A DNA stretch of 64,000 nt from Desulfobacula sp964636495 (GTDB taxonomy: Bacteria > Desulfobacterota > Desulfobacteria > Desulfobacterales > Desulfobacteraceae): the NCBI GenBank assembly GCA_964636495.1, contig CAZWSL010000007.1, positions 62,001 to 126,000 on the forward strand. Direction: 5' to 3'. The notes beneath the pieces are model-generated. The model did not search any database. It was not told the origin of the DNA and worked only from the letters and a program-made list of their open reading frames with translations. Of the stretch, positions 54,507 to 63,194 are shown in pieces. A program made the position numbers and the translations under genes. The first letter of the stretch is position 1; every line of letters starts with the position of its first letter.

Positions 54507-54914
54507 ATGTATTTACTTGACACGAATGTCTGTATTAACCTGCTTAACAAAAAGCAGCCTGAAGTTGAAAAAAAGTTTCGTTCCCTCTCTCCCTCTGAAA
54601 TTGCTTTATGCAGTATAGTCAAAGCAGAACTTTTTTTTGGAGCGAGAAAGAGCAAGAGAATAGATACCAATCTGCAGCGCTTACATTTTTTCTTTGCACC
54701 ACTGCAGAGCCTGCCGTTTAATGATTTGTGCGCAGATGAATATGGACTGATTCGAGCAGATCTGCAAGCTCAGGGCAGACTGATTGGACCCAACGATCTT
54801 CTCATCGCATCGATTGCACGCGCTTATGACGCAATCCTTGTAACGCACAACACAAAAGAATTCAGCAAGGTTCCAGGACTCAGGTTTGATGATTGGGAGC
54901 GGGATCAGGTTTGA
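54507..54914 (+). CDS. vapC: PIN-domain ribonuclease toxin (VapC)
   Basis: PIN-domain RNase of 135 residues, usual VapC length. Conserved acidic residues are D5 (MYLLDTNVCI), E41 (VKAELFFG) and D97 (GPNDLLIASIA), with the THNTKEF motif near 114. VapC toxins cleave tRNA or rRNA when the antitoxin is lost. The stop overlaps the edge of the lipB/lipA remnant on the other strand, so the module probably arrived together with, or after, the loss of lipoate genes. Confidence 0.92.
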   Translation: MYLLDTNVCINLLNKKQPEVEKKFRSLSPSEIALCSIVKAELFFGARKSKRIDTNLQRLHFFFAPLQSLPFNDLCADEYGLIRADLQAQGRLIGPNDLLIASIARAYDAILVTHNTKEFSKVPGLRFDDWERDQV

Positions 54915-55140
54915 CAACATACTTCAGTTTTAATTTTTCTGCAGTCCTGGCAACTCTCAGCGGCTCATCAGGATCAACAGGCAGGGCAGGCTTTTTTTCA
55001 GCCATGAGGGCTTCCGGGCAGGGGTCAGGCCTGATCGGTTGCAGTTATGACTCTTTTTTTATCTGCAGTACTTTTTTCTGAAGATCAAGGGCTTTTTGAT
55101 ACTCTAAAAGCCCGAGATCTTTAATTTCAGCACATTTCAT
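54913..55140 (-). pseudogene. lipB/lipA remnant (fused, internally deleted)
   Basis: Read on the minus strand from the ATG at 55140, a frame gives MKCAEIKDLGLLEYQKALDL then QKKVLQIKKES, which matches the N-terminus of the octanoyltransferase LipB, and stops at 55045. The same frame continues as CPEALMAEKKPALPVDPDEP then LRVARTAEKLKLKYVV. This matches the stretch of lipoyl synthase LipA around GKPxPxDxxEPxRVA...LGLKYVV, and ends at the VapC gene. Everything between, and the rest of LipA, is missing. Both genes commonly lie beside gcv genes. The order fits a deletion that fused lipB to lipA, with VapBC now at the breakpoint. Similarity was judged by eye. Confidence 0.65.
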
Positions 55141-55169
55141 TTTATTTACTATTTCTGTCTGACCATTAA

Positions 55170-55226
55170 GGAGGTATATAACTGTTCAGGAGACATATAT
55201 CTGATCAAGGGATATATACCTGAATC
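55170..55226 (-). repeat. Three imperfect 19-bp tandem units between gcvPB and the lip remnant
   Basis: On the plus strand GGAGGTATATAACTGTTCA, GGAGACATATATCTGATCA and AGGGATATATACCTGAATC follow one another. They are A+T-rich at the centre and resemble iteron-like or operator arrays. Confidence 0.6.
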
Positions 55227-55238
55227 CGGTTCAGGAAT

Positions 55239-56726
55239 CTAACCTGTCAGGCATGGCTTCCTTGCCGCAGTCACTTCATCAAGCCGTGTCACTTTTGTTA
55301 AATAAGGCGCTTTTTTCAGGCTTTCAGGATCTGATCCGGCCTCCTCTGCAATTGTCTTTACCGCATTGATGAACTGATCAATGTCCTCCTTTGACTCAGT
55401 TTCCGTGGGTTCAACCATGAAAGCACCCTGCAGAACAAGGGGAAAATAGACTGTAGGCGGATGAAATCCGTAATCAAGCAGCCTTTTTGCCATATCCATG
55501 GTGGTGATATCATGCTTGTTTTGAATTTGATCATTAAAAACACACTCATGCATGCAGGGCTGGTCATAGGGAAGGTTCAGAATGCCTTTGAGGCTCTCTT
55601 TAATATAATTTGCATTAAGAACCGCAAGTTTACTGGCATTTGCCAGTCCTTCCTCTCCCATGGAGAGGATATAGGAGTATGCCTTGATCAATACTCCAAA
55701 ATGGCCGTAAAAAGTATGGAGCCTTCCGATTGTATCGGGGCAGTCTGAAATAAATTCATATGTATCCCCCTTTTTCACAACCCGTGGAACCGGGAGAAAC
55801 GGTTCAAGCTCTTTTACGGCAGCAACCGGTCCTGCGCCTGGTCCGCCTCCCCCGTGGGGGGTTGAAAAAGTTTTATGGAGATTCAGGTGGAGCACATCAA
55901 TACCGATCTCTCCCGGTTTTACAACACCCATGATGGCATTCATATTGGCGCCGTCACCGTAGACAAGACCGCCCTTGGCATGAACAATATCTGCAATCTC
56001 TTTTATTTTTGTCTCAAAAAGCCCGAGAGTATTGGGATTGGTCACCATTATGCCTGCGGTATCCTCATCCATTACAGCTGCAACATCTTCAGGTTCCAGG
56101 ATTCCGTTTTTCCCTGACTTGATATTGATGGACTCATAGCCGCACAAAGTCGCACTGGCAGGATTTGTGCCATGTGCTGTATCAGGGATGATAATCTTGG
56201 ACCGCTGCTTTCCGCTTTTTTCATGGTATGCATGGATCATCAGCATGCCGGCAAGTTCACCATGGGCACCTGCAGCCGGCTGCAGCGTAACAGCAGGAAA
56301 ACCCGTGATCTCCTTTAAATACTGCTCCAGATCATACATCAGTTTCAGCGAGCCTGCTGAATACTTCTCCCCGCACAGGGGATGTGCTGCTGAAAATCCT
56401 TTTCGTGAAGCCTGCACCTCATTGGTCTTTGGATTGTATTTCATGGTGCATGATCCAAGGGGATACATGCCTGAGTCAACACCGAAATTCCACTGGGAAA
56501 GCCTTGTATAGTGCCGCACCACATCCAGTTCAGAAAGCTGTGGAAGATCCGGCGCTTCACCGGTAAGGTTTGAATCAAGCTCAACCCTCTCAACACCAGG
56601 CTCCGGCATGGACATGGCACATCTTCCTTTACGGCTCTTATCCCATATTTCAGGTTCATTAAAGACAAGACCCTTTGTACCGGGCTGTTTTATACCTGAA
56701 TCTTTCATATCGCTTTTCGGGTTCAT
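55239..56726 (-). CDS. gcvPB: Glycine decarboxylase subunit 2
   Basis: PLP-dependent subunit of 495 residues in the two-gene form of glycine decarboxylase. The PLP-binding region is intact (VLHLNLHKTFSTPHGGGGPG, Lys about 275), as are the PLGSCTMKYNPK and QPAAGAHGELAGMLMIHAYH motifs. With GcvPA it decarboxylates glycine onto lipoyl-GcvH. The start overlaps the gcvPA stop by four bases. Only this subunit carries the cofactor lysine. Confidence 0.95.
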   Translation of the reverse strand: MNPKSDMKDSGIKQPGTKGLVFNEPEIWDKSRKGRCAMSMPEPGVERVELDSNLTGEAPDLPQLSELDVVRHYTRLSQWNFGVDSGMYPLGSCTMKYNPKTNEVQASRKGFSAAHPLCGEKYSAGSLKLMYDLEQYLKEITGFPAVTLQPAAGAHGELAGMLMIHAYHEKSGKQRSKIIIPDTAHGTNPASATLCGYESINIKSGKNGILEPEDVAAVMDEDTAGIMVTNPNTLGLFETKIKEIADIVHAKGGLVYGDGANMNAIMGVVKPGEIGIDVLHLNLHKTFSTPHGGGGPGAGPVAAVKELEPFLPVPRVVKKGDTYEFISDCPDTIGRLHTFYGHFGVLIKAYSYILSMGEEGLANASKLAVLNANYIKESLKGILNLPYDQPCMHECVFNDQIQNKHDITTMDMAKRLLDYGFHPPTVYFPLVLQGAFMVEPTETESKEDIDQFINAVKTIAEEAGSDPESLKKAPYLTKVTRLDEVTAARKPCLTG

Positions 56727-58069
56727 TTCTGCACCTCCTCTGCCAGTTGATCCATGTCACTTCCCGAGACTGTCTCTGTGGCACAGAACAGGTAGTGGCC
56801 TTTCATCTGCGGGTAATAGGGTTCAAGATCAACACCTGCAAAAATATTGTGTTCAGTGATCAAAGATTCTCTTTTCTCTTTAAAACCGTCAGGTACCTTT
56901 ACAACAAATTCATTAAAAAACGGGGTGTCAAATGCGGGGTTGCATCCTGATTTTTCAAGGGCATTCCTGAGGTAGCATGCCTTGTCATGGTTCTGCTGTG
57001 CAATCTCCCTGATTCCTATCCTGCCGGCCGCAGCAAGATAAATCGCAGCAGTCATGGCATTGAGACCGTTATTTGAGCAGATATTGGAAGAGGCTTTCTC
57101 TCTTCTGATGTGCTGCTCCCGTGTGGCAAGGGTTAACACATATCCTCTCTCACCATTGCGGTCTTCAGTCTTTCCCACAAATCTGCCCGGAAGATTTCTC
57201 ATCAGTTTTTTGGTTCCGGCAAGAAGGCCCAGTCCGGGACCGCCGAATGATTTTGCAATCCCGAGGCTCTGTCCCTCTCCGGCAACAAGGTCTGCCCCGC
57301 ACATACCGGGATTTTTTAAAAGACCATAGCTTAACGCCTCTGTAAAAGAGGTGATAAACAATCCCTTTTTTTTCTTTGCAGCATCCTTGAAAGATTGCAG
57401 ATTTTCAATATTTCCAAAGAAATTGGGAGATTGAATCGCAACGCCTGCTATGTTGTCAAAGCGCTCGTCATTATTGAGTGCCTCTATATCTGTCAAACCC
57501 TGTTCCGTAGAAGGAATCTCAACAATTTCAAACCCTGCAGGCGCAAGATAGGTCTGCATGATCTGTCTGTGGTGGGGATGAACAAGTGAGGAGACAGCAA
57601 TCGTGTCTGATTTCCTGCTCTTTTTAAGGGCGATAAGCGCAGCCTCTGCAAGGGCGGTTCCGCAGTCATAATGGGAAGCTGTGGCAACATCCATTCCAAG
57701 AAGCCGGGTCACCATGGTCTGAAATTCATAAATGCCCTGCAGGGTGCCCTGGCTCACTTCAGGTTGATAGGGGGTATATGCTGTCATGAATTCCGACCGT
57801 GAAATCAGGTAGGGAATAACAGCCGGAATAAAATGGTCATATGAGCCTGCTCCCATAAAACATTTACCCTTTTTGTCTGCTGCATTAAGAGCAGAGAGCT
57901 CTGCCATATGTTCATCAAGCTGCCACTCTGATACAGGTTCAGGGATATCAATACGGTCAAGGGTTTTCAGATCATCAGGTATGCAGTTAAATAGATCGTC
58001 AAGGCGATTTATTCCAGTCACCTTGAGCATTTGTTCAATATCTTCTTTTGTATGTGGAAGATAGCGCAT
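56723..58069 (-). CDS. gcvPA: Glycine decarboxylase subunit 1
   Basis: Protein of 448 residues, normal for subunit 1. Characteristic stretches are MRYLPHTKEDIEQMLKVTGI, FMGAGSYDHFIPAVIPYLI, TAYTPYQPEVSQGTLQGIYE and GGPGLGLLAGTKKLMRNLPG. It pairs with the PLP-bearing subunit. It lies five bases downstream of gcvH and overlaps gcvPB, so the three are one unit. No motif is visibly damaged. Confidence 0.95.
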   Translation of the reverse strand: MRYLPHTKEDIEQMLKVTGINRLDDLFNCIPDDLKTLDRIDIPEPVSEWQLDEHMAELSALNAADKKGKCFMGAGSYDHFIPAVIPYLISRSEFMTAYTPYQPEVSQGTLQGIYEFQTMVTRLLGMDVATASHYDCGTALAEAALIALKKSRKSDTIAVSSLVHPHHRQIMQTYLAPAGFEIVEIPSTEQGLTDIEALNNDERFDNIAGVAIQSPNFFGNIENLQSFKDAAKKKKGLFITSFTEALSYGLLKNPGMCGADLVAGEGQSLGIAKSFGGPGLGLLAGTKKLMRNLPGRFVGKTEDRNGERGYVLTLATREQHIRREKASSNICSNNGLNAMTAAIYLAAAGRIGIREIAQQNHDKACYLRNALEKSGCNPAFDTPFFNEFVVKVPDGFKEKRESLITEHNIFAGVDLEPYYPQMKGHYLFCATETVSGSDMDQLAEEVQK

Positions 58070-58074
58070 GACTT

Positions 58075-58473
58075 TTATCCTTTCAGCATCTCAAGATATT
58101 CATCTCTGTCCATGAGCTCCTCAAATTCAGAAATGTCATCTGGTTTAATTTTGATAATCCACCCCTGGTCATAGCACGATTCATTGACCAGCTCTGGTTC
58201 ATCTTCAAGGGACTCATTAATTTCAAGAATCTCTCCTGCAATTGGAATATAGATTTCAGAAACCGCTTTTACAGATTCAACACTTCCGAACTCCTCATCT
58301 TTTTCAAATGTATCTCCAACTTCTGGAAGCTCTACAAACACAATCTCTCCAAGCTGATCCTGGGCATAATCATTTATGCCGATTGTTATTACCTCTTCTG
58401 AAAGTTTTGCCCACTCATGATCTTTTGTATATTTTAAATCCTGGGGCAGGTTAAGGTCGTTAATCTCTTTCAT
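58075..58473 (-). CDS. gcvH: Glycine cleavage system H protein
   Basis: Lipoyl carrier of 132 residues. The lipoylation motif EFGSVESVKAVSEIYIPIAG is intact (Lys about 69), as are DLKYTKDHEWAKLSEEVITI and the C-terminal SCYDQGWIIKIKPDD. It shuttles the aminomethyl group between P and T proteins. Because lipA/lipB remnants are the only lipoylation sequences nearby, it must be lipoylated by enzymes encoded elsewhere. The ATG has a good AAAGGAGG site. Confidence 0.96.
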   Translation of the reverse strand: MKEINDLNLPQDLKYTKDHEWAKLSEEVITIGINDYAQDQLGEIVFVELPEVGDTFEKDEEFGSVESVKAVSEIYIPIAGEILEINESLEDEPELVNESCYDQGWIIKIKPDDISEFEELMDRDEYLEMLKG

Positions 58474-58538
58474 GGGAACCTCCTTTTGTTCCGGTCACAG
58501 CCGGCATTCTTAAGTTGTTTGAAAAATGGTTAAGTTGT

Positions 58539-59084
58539 TTAAATAAAATTGCTGAGTTTTTTCCTTGCTGTTCTGTCTGGTCTTATATCTTTGATAACGC
58601 TTGCCTTTATGGATCTTTTTTTCTCTTTAAGGGTCAGTGGAAATTCACCAGTGCTGCTGTCCTGGATGATTTTTTGATCAATCTTTTTATTAACCGATAT
58701 AAAGCCGCAGCTCAACCCTTTTATTTTAACATTTTCAGGAATATTGTCCGAGTTTATGCTGATAATTTTTCCATTGTACCACGTGATACCCATATCAGTG
58801 ACACAGCTTAAAACACTGCCTATCTTACTTCCTTCCCGGTCTAAAACCGTTGTATTCTTTCCAACGGCAACCTTTCTCAGGGAGTCTGAGACAAATGGAT
58901 ATACATATTTGTTTTTACAAAGCGTATCATCTGAATTCTCTCTGCTGGTTTCCGTACCCGGCAGAAGGGAGGAGAGCAGGGCATCAGCCCCGATAAAATC
59001 TTTTGTAAATCCTTTCACACTGATACAGGACATGTGGGCTGTATGCCATCCATGTAAAGCTGTTGATTTTAAATCTTCAATCAT
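58539..59084 (-). CDS. gcvT: Internally deleted GcvT (aminomethyltransferase) remnant
   Basis: Frame of 181 residues with good start (GAGGTAATCC before ATG), about half the 360-370 residues of GcvT. The first 17 residues (MIEDLKSTALHGWHTAH) match the conserved GcvT N-terminus. The last 120 or so match its C-terminal barrel: TVLDREGSKIGSVLSCVTDM, KIKGLSCGFISVNKKIDQ and IKDIRPDRTARKKL. The folate-binding and catalytic core between them is missing, and the frame is maintained. It is therefore either a recent in-frame deletion (pseudogene) or a repurposed C-terminal domain protein. It precedes gcvH by 65 bases. A functional gcvT would have to be elsewhere. Confidence 0.7.
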   Translation of the reverse strand: MIEDLKSTALHGWHTAHMSCISVKGFTKDFIGADALLSSLLPGTETSRENSDDTLCKNKYVYPFVSDSLRKVAVGKNTTVLDREGSKIGSVLSCVTDMGITWYNGKIISINSDNIPENVKIKGLSCGFISVNKKIDQKIIQDSSTGEFPLTLKEKKRSIKASVIKDIRPDRTARKKLSNFI

Positions 59085-59139
59085 GGATTACCTCATTTTT
59101 TTTAATAAAAATTACCAAAAAAATAAATTAATTCAATAA

Positions 59140-61092
59140 TTATTGAAAAATATCTCTTAAAAATGATTTTGTCAAATGATTTTCGTCATTATCAAGCCTG
59201 CGGTCTGAATGGAGAAAGCATGAAACAACTGTTCCTTTTCCGGTTTCTGATTCAATAGTGATCCTGCCTTTGTAGAGTTCAACCAGTCGTTTGACGATGC
59301 TCAGCCCGAGCCCGGTTCCTTGAGGCCTGGTTGTGAAAAACGGTTTGAAAATATCGTGTAAATGGTTTTGTTCTATGCCGGAACCGTTATCACTGACCTT
59401 TACAATATAATCAAATGCCGTGTCAGAATAATCAAATGCCGTGTCAGGCTCAGATTCGCATTTTTCAACAGATACCAGAATGCTGCCTTTTTCCCTTTCC
59501 GATTCAATCAGGCTATCCCTTGCATTAAAAATGAGATTGGTAAAAATGGCATTGATATGTTCCTTGTCTCCCTTAATAAAAGCCTTGCTCAGGCTATTGG
59601 CAGAGACGCTGTATTCAATATCATGCCTTTTGAACTCACTTTTATATTTTAATTGATATTCAGTGATTATTTTTAATATATCAATAACATCACTGCCTGG
59701 GTTTATTTCATAGGTGTGGGAATAGTTTTTTATTTCATTTGAGATTTTAAGCCCCTTGCTGATATCACCTGATACGCCGTCAACGATATCAGCCAGGTGA
59801 TTTGAAATATAATTCAACTCCTTTATCCGGGGAATAAACAACGCTTTGATTGTCTCTTCCGGGACCTCAAATTCCCGGCTGATTTTCTCGAGATTTTCCA
59901 GTAATCTCCTTAGAATATTTTTAAAATACAGACGGGACGATTCTCCGGGTTTATTTTCATCTGCAATTGATTTTATATCTGACTCTGCCCGGGAAAGTGT
60001 GTGGATCATCTTATCTGCAAACCCGCCTGTAAAAGAGTGTTCCAGTGAATTTCGTTCCAGCTCCAGTATCTCCCGGTGTGCCTTTGAGAGTTTTTCAGTT
60101 GTCTCCTGGATCCGTTTTTCAAGAATGCCTGTCTGGTTACGAAGAGCAGATGTCTGTTTGAATAATGATTCCCTGCTTTCAACAAAAGCAGAAATATACT
60201 GCCTGGCAATGGGCAGTACATTTTTCATTCTTGAATAGAAACCGGCATTTTCCCACTTGAGAATAAACAGACTTCTGGAGCAGTTATAGAGATCCCCTTT
60301 TTTGGCTATAATAATTTTGTTTCCTGCCTTTTTTTTCTCTTTAACATCAATTTCCCATAAAACACATCTCTCTCCGGAGAGATGTTTTTTTACAAAGGGA
60401 TGAAGACCAGGTGAGTCAGGCAGGATGTTTATCCATTTTCCTGCAGGCCTGCCATTGAGATAGATGATCCCTTCCTTCTCTTCAATCCTGTAGTTGAACT
60501 GTGCAAAATCGTGTGTAAACTTTTTAAAAACATCAATGAGGCTTGCTGCCTCCCTGACATCGGCTCCGGGCATGTTGTGAACAGTGGGAATGGCACTCAA
60601 AACGCCTGAAAATCCAAAAACATGAGATGACTGGACAAATTGCCTGAATCCGGGAGCTGCACAGTACTCCACTATTGCAGAGTCGTTTTCCAGCTCCACT
60701 ATTTTAAAGATATCGATTTTGGATACAGTGCTGATCAGCTGCGGTATCAGTTTCACAAGAAGTTTGACAGAAGAAAACTGACTTACCAGTTTTGCAATAC
60801 CATAGGAAGATCTTTGAACAGATTCAAAAGTGAGATTAAAGGTTTCCGTCATATCATAGTCAGGAAGGCATTTTCTGTAATTCATCCACAGTTTGACAGC
60901 CGTGTGGATATCAAACCACTCATTCTCATCCAGCAGCCGTTCCCTTAGGATGTCAATCCCGTCAAAATAAGCATCAATATTTGAACCGTGATTCAGTATA
61001 TAATTCCATTGCCCGAGTGCATCCCTTCCCGAATATACCGGATCATCATGGGTCAGTGCAGCAGCTTTTTTTTTCTTTTTTAATCCAAACAT
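59140..61092 (-). CDS. Histidine-kinase-like protein lacking the phospho-accepting His
   Basis: Protein of 650 residues, paralogous along its whole length to the next kinase. About 1-300 is a sensor region with shared landmarks (DDPVYSGRD, DENEWFDIHT, KCLPDYDMTE). About 305-350 is a coiled coil. The dimerisation region carries FTGGFADKMIHTL where the paralogue has ITGGFAHEIRNCL, so the acceptor His is D360. The ATPase domain is intact (NLIFNARDSL, VSDNGSGIEQ, PQGTGLGLSIVKRL). A seven-residue duplication (DTAFDYS-DTAFDY, 21-bp tandem at 59407-59447) precedes the G1 box. Its ATG directly follows the stop of the paralogue, so the two are made together. It may heterodimerise with or modulate the active kinase. 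Confidence 0.88.
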   Translation of the reverse strand: MFGLKKKKKAAALTHDDPVYSGRDALGQWNYILNHGSNIDAYFDGIDILRERLLDENEWFDIHTAVKLWMNYRKCLPDYDMTETFNLTFESVQRSSYGIAKLVSQFSSVKLLVKLIPQLISTVSKIDIFKIVELENDSAIVEYCAAPGFRQFVQSSHVFGFSGVLSAIPTVHNMPGADVREAASLIDVFKKFTHDFAQFNYRIEEKEGIIYLNGRPAGKWINILPDSPGLHPFVKKHLSGERCVLWEIDVKEKKKAGNKIIIAKKGDLYNCSRSLFILKWENAGFYSRMKNVLPIARQYISAFVESRESLFKQTSALRNQTGILEKRIQETTEKLSKAHREILELERNSLEHSFTGGFADKMIHTLSRAESDIKSIADENKPGESSRLYFKNILRRLLENLEKISREFEVPEETIKALFIPRIKELNYISNHLADIVDGVSGDISKGLKISNEIKNYSHTYEINPGSDVIDILKIITEYQLKYKSEFKRHDIEYSVSANSLSKAFIKGDKEHINAIFTNLIFNARDSLIESEREKGSILVSVEKCESEPDTAFDYSDTAFDYIVKVSDNGSGIEQNHLHDIFKPFFTTRPQGTGLGLSIVKRLVELYKGRITIESETGKGTVVSCFLHSDRRLDNDENHLTKSFLRDIFQ

Positions 61093-63158
61093 TTAATGGT
61101 CGTCATCCTGATCCTGGTTATTCTGATCCTGATTCTTCTGATCCTGATTCTTCTGATCCTGATTATCCTGGGGCAGAATAATCTCAAAAGTACTCCCCCT
61201 TCCCATACGGCTCTTTACACCNNNNNNNNNNNNNNNNNNNNNNNNNNNNNNNNNNNNNNNNNNNNNNNNNNNNNNNNNNNNNNNNNNNNNNNNNNNNNNN
61301 NNNNNNNNNNNNNNNNNNNNNCCTGGGGCAGAATAATCTCAAAAGTACTCCCCCTTCCCATACGGCTCTTTACACCAATCCTGCCTCCATAGAGTAAAAC
61401 AAGCCGCTGTACAACGCAGAGTCCTAAGCCTGTTCTGACTTCCGGTCTGGTTGTAAAAAAAGGGTCAAATATTTTTTTTTCATCCTCTTTTTTAATGCCG
61501 GTACCATTATCCCTGACGCTGATTTTGTGATTTTTTTCAGCGCTTTCCACTGTTACTTCAATCTTCGGCTGTTTTTCACTGCAATCTTTGATTACAGCAT
61601 CCATCGCATTCTGCAGAAGATGGCTGAATATTGTTATAAAGTGATCCCTGCTGGCTTTTATCTCAATATGCTGTACACCTTGAATACCATATTGAATATT
61701 ATATTTTTTAAACCGGTTTTTAAATTTAAGCTGATACATATTAAGCATTGCAGCAATATCAACAGAGTCACTGCCTGGTGCAAGTTCATACATTTCAGAG
61801 TATTCACGTGTTTTACCGGTAACGGCAAGGCTTGTGTCAATACTTTCTGCTACATCAGAAAGGGTGTCGGATAGATGTTTTCCTCTCTTCTGCATCTTCA
61901 TCAGATGCCGGGTAAAATAAGACGCTGTTTTATTTTTCGGAATATGAAACGCTTCCTCCACTGCAGTGAGGTCTGTCAAAAATGAAGAAATATGATTTTC
62001 CATCAGCGTGGGATTTATGCTTTCACTGTTCTGGTTTTCACCTTCCCTGTGAGTTAAGGATTTTAACTCCAGCTGGGCACCTGCAAGGCAGTTTCTGATT
62101 TCATGGGCAAATCCGCCTGTAATCTGGTGCTCGGCTGTTCGTTTCTCAAGTGCAGCTATCTCTTCATGAATTTTTTTGAGTTCGCGGGTTTTCTCCTTGA
62201 CCCTTTTCTGCAGCATATTTGCCTGATCATGCATCCTGGATGTCTGCATGAAGAGTTCATCCCTGTTTTTGAAGAAGGAATAGAGATAGTGCCCAAAGGC
62301 GGGCAGGGCATTTTTGATTCTGGAAGAAAAGGGGGCATTTTCCCAGGAAATTGTGAAAATACTTCTGGAGCAGTTGTAAAGATTACCTTTTTCTGCAATG
62401 ACAATCTCTTTTCCACTGCTCTTTTTTCCCCTGATATCCCTCTCCCATAAAATACACCTTTCATCGGAAAGATATTGATTGATGCAGGGGGTGAGACCAT
62501 GCTCCTCTGATATGTTTATCCATCTTCCCGCCCTCTGGCCATCAAGGAAAATAATATCATCTTTCTCTTCAATGGTGTGGCAGAACTCTGCAAAATCAAT
62601 CCTGAATTTTTTAAAAACATCTATGATACTTGCCTTTTCACACACGCTTGCCAGAGGCATATTATGGATAGAGGGCAGGGCACTGAAAAATCCTGAAAAG
62701 AAAAAAACATGGGATGAATCAATAAACTTTTCAAATCCCTGAACCGGCCTGTATTCAATGACCGCACTGCTCTCTTTCAGGTCAAGGATTTTCAGCTGAT
62801 CAATCCTGGATAGGGATTTCACTATTTTAGGGATAAGTTTTATAAGGAATTTTATGGATGAGAACTGTCCGAGCAGTCTGTTAATTCCAAAAGAGGCGTC
62901 ATGAACCGTTTTTTGTGATATCAGGGAAGCCTCTGTCATATCAAAATCAGGAAGGCATTTTTTATAATTTTTCCATATTTTTACAGTGGTATCAATATTA
63001 AACCACTCATTTTTATCAAGTATCCGCTCTCTTGAATAATTTATTCCATTAAAAAATGTATCAAGATCAGATCCATAAATCACTACATAGTCCCATAGTC
63101 TCTTAAAATTCCTGCCGGAATAGACAGGGTCATCATAAGTGATCTCTTTTTTCTCCAT
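61093..63158 (-). CDS. Sensor histidine kinase (interrupted by an artefactual gap)
   Basis: When the gap is closed over its duplicated 55-mer, the frame stays open to a TAA at 61093, giving 636 residues. The N-terminal region (about 1-300) is shared with the paralogue downstream. The H-box is normal (ITGGFAHEIRNCL, H352). The ATPase motifs are present (SHLLQNAMDAV, VRDNGTGIKK, RTGLGLCVVQRLV). After the final strand (RGSTFEIILPQ) comes a repetitive hydrophilic tail made of QDQKN units ending in DQDDDH. It starts 36 bases after the sigma-54 activator gene and abuts the second kinase (TAA then ATG). Its partner is most likely that activator. Confidence 0.88.
61106..61165. repeat. Four 15-bp tandem units encoding the QDQKN tail
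   Basis: TTCTGATCCTGATTC occurs twice exactly, flanked by two variants. The unit length keeps the frame, so copy-number change would lengthen or shorten the kinase tail without breaking it. The assembly breaks at this repeat. Confidence 0.85.
61222..61321. other. Artefactual assembly gap (100 N) flanked by identical 55-mers
   Basis: 61167-61221 is identical to 61322-61376 (starting CCTGGGGCAG, ending TTTACACC). Collapsing the duplicate restores an uninterrupted kinase frame, so no real sequence is likely missing. Confidence 0.92.
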
Positions 63159-63194
63159 ATCTTTCCCACAAGGACAGAATTGATTTATCGGGCT

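Noticed and set aside
54981..55081. A plus-strand Ser/Gly-rich frame downstream of vapC
   Set aside because: It is antisense to the lipB/lipA remnant, has no ribosome site and no family features.
59085..59139. Glycine riboswitch ahead of the gcv genes
   Set aside because: Only 55 A+T-rich bases lie upstream of the gcvT remnant, too short for the aptamers, and no conserved paired elements were seen.
61106..61165. Short regular repeats that could suggest a CRISPR array
   Set aside because: Units are 15 bp, directly adjacent without spacers, and in frame within a kinase gene.
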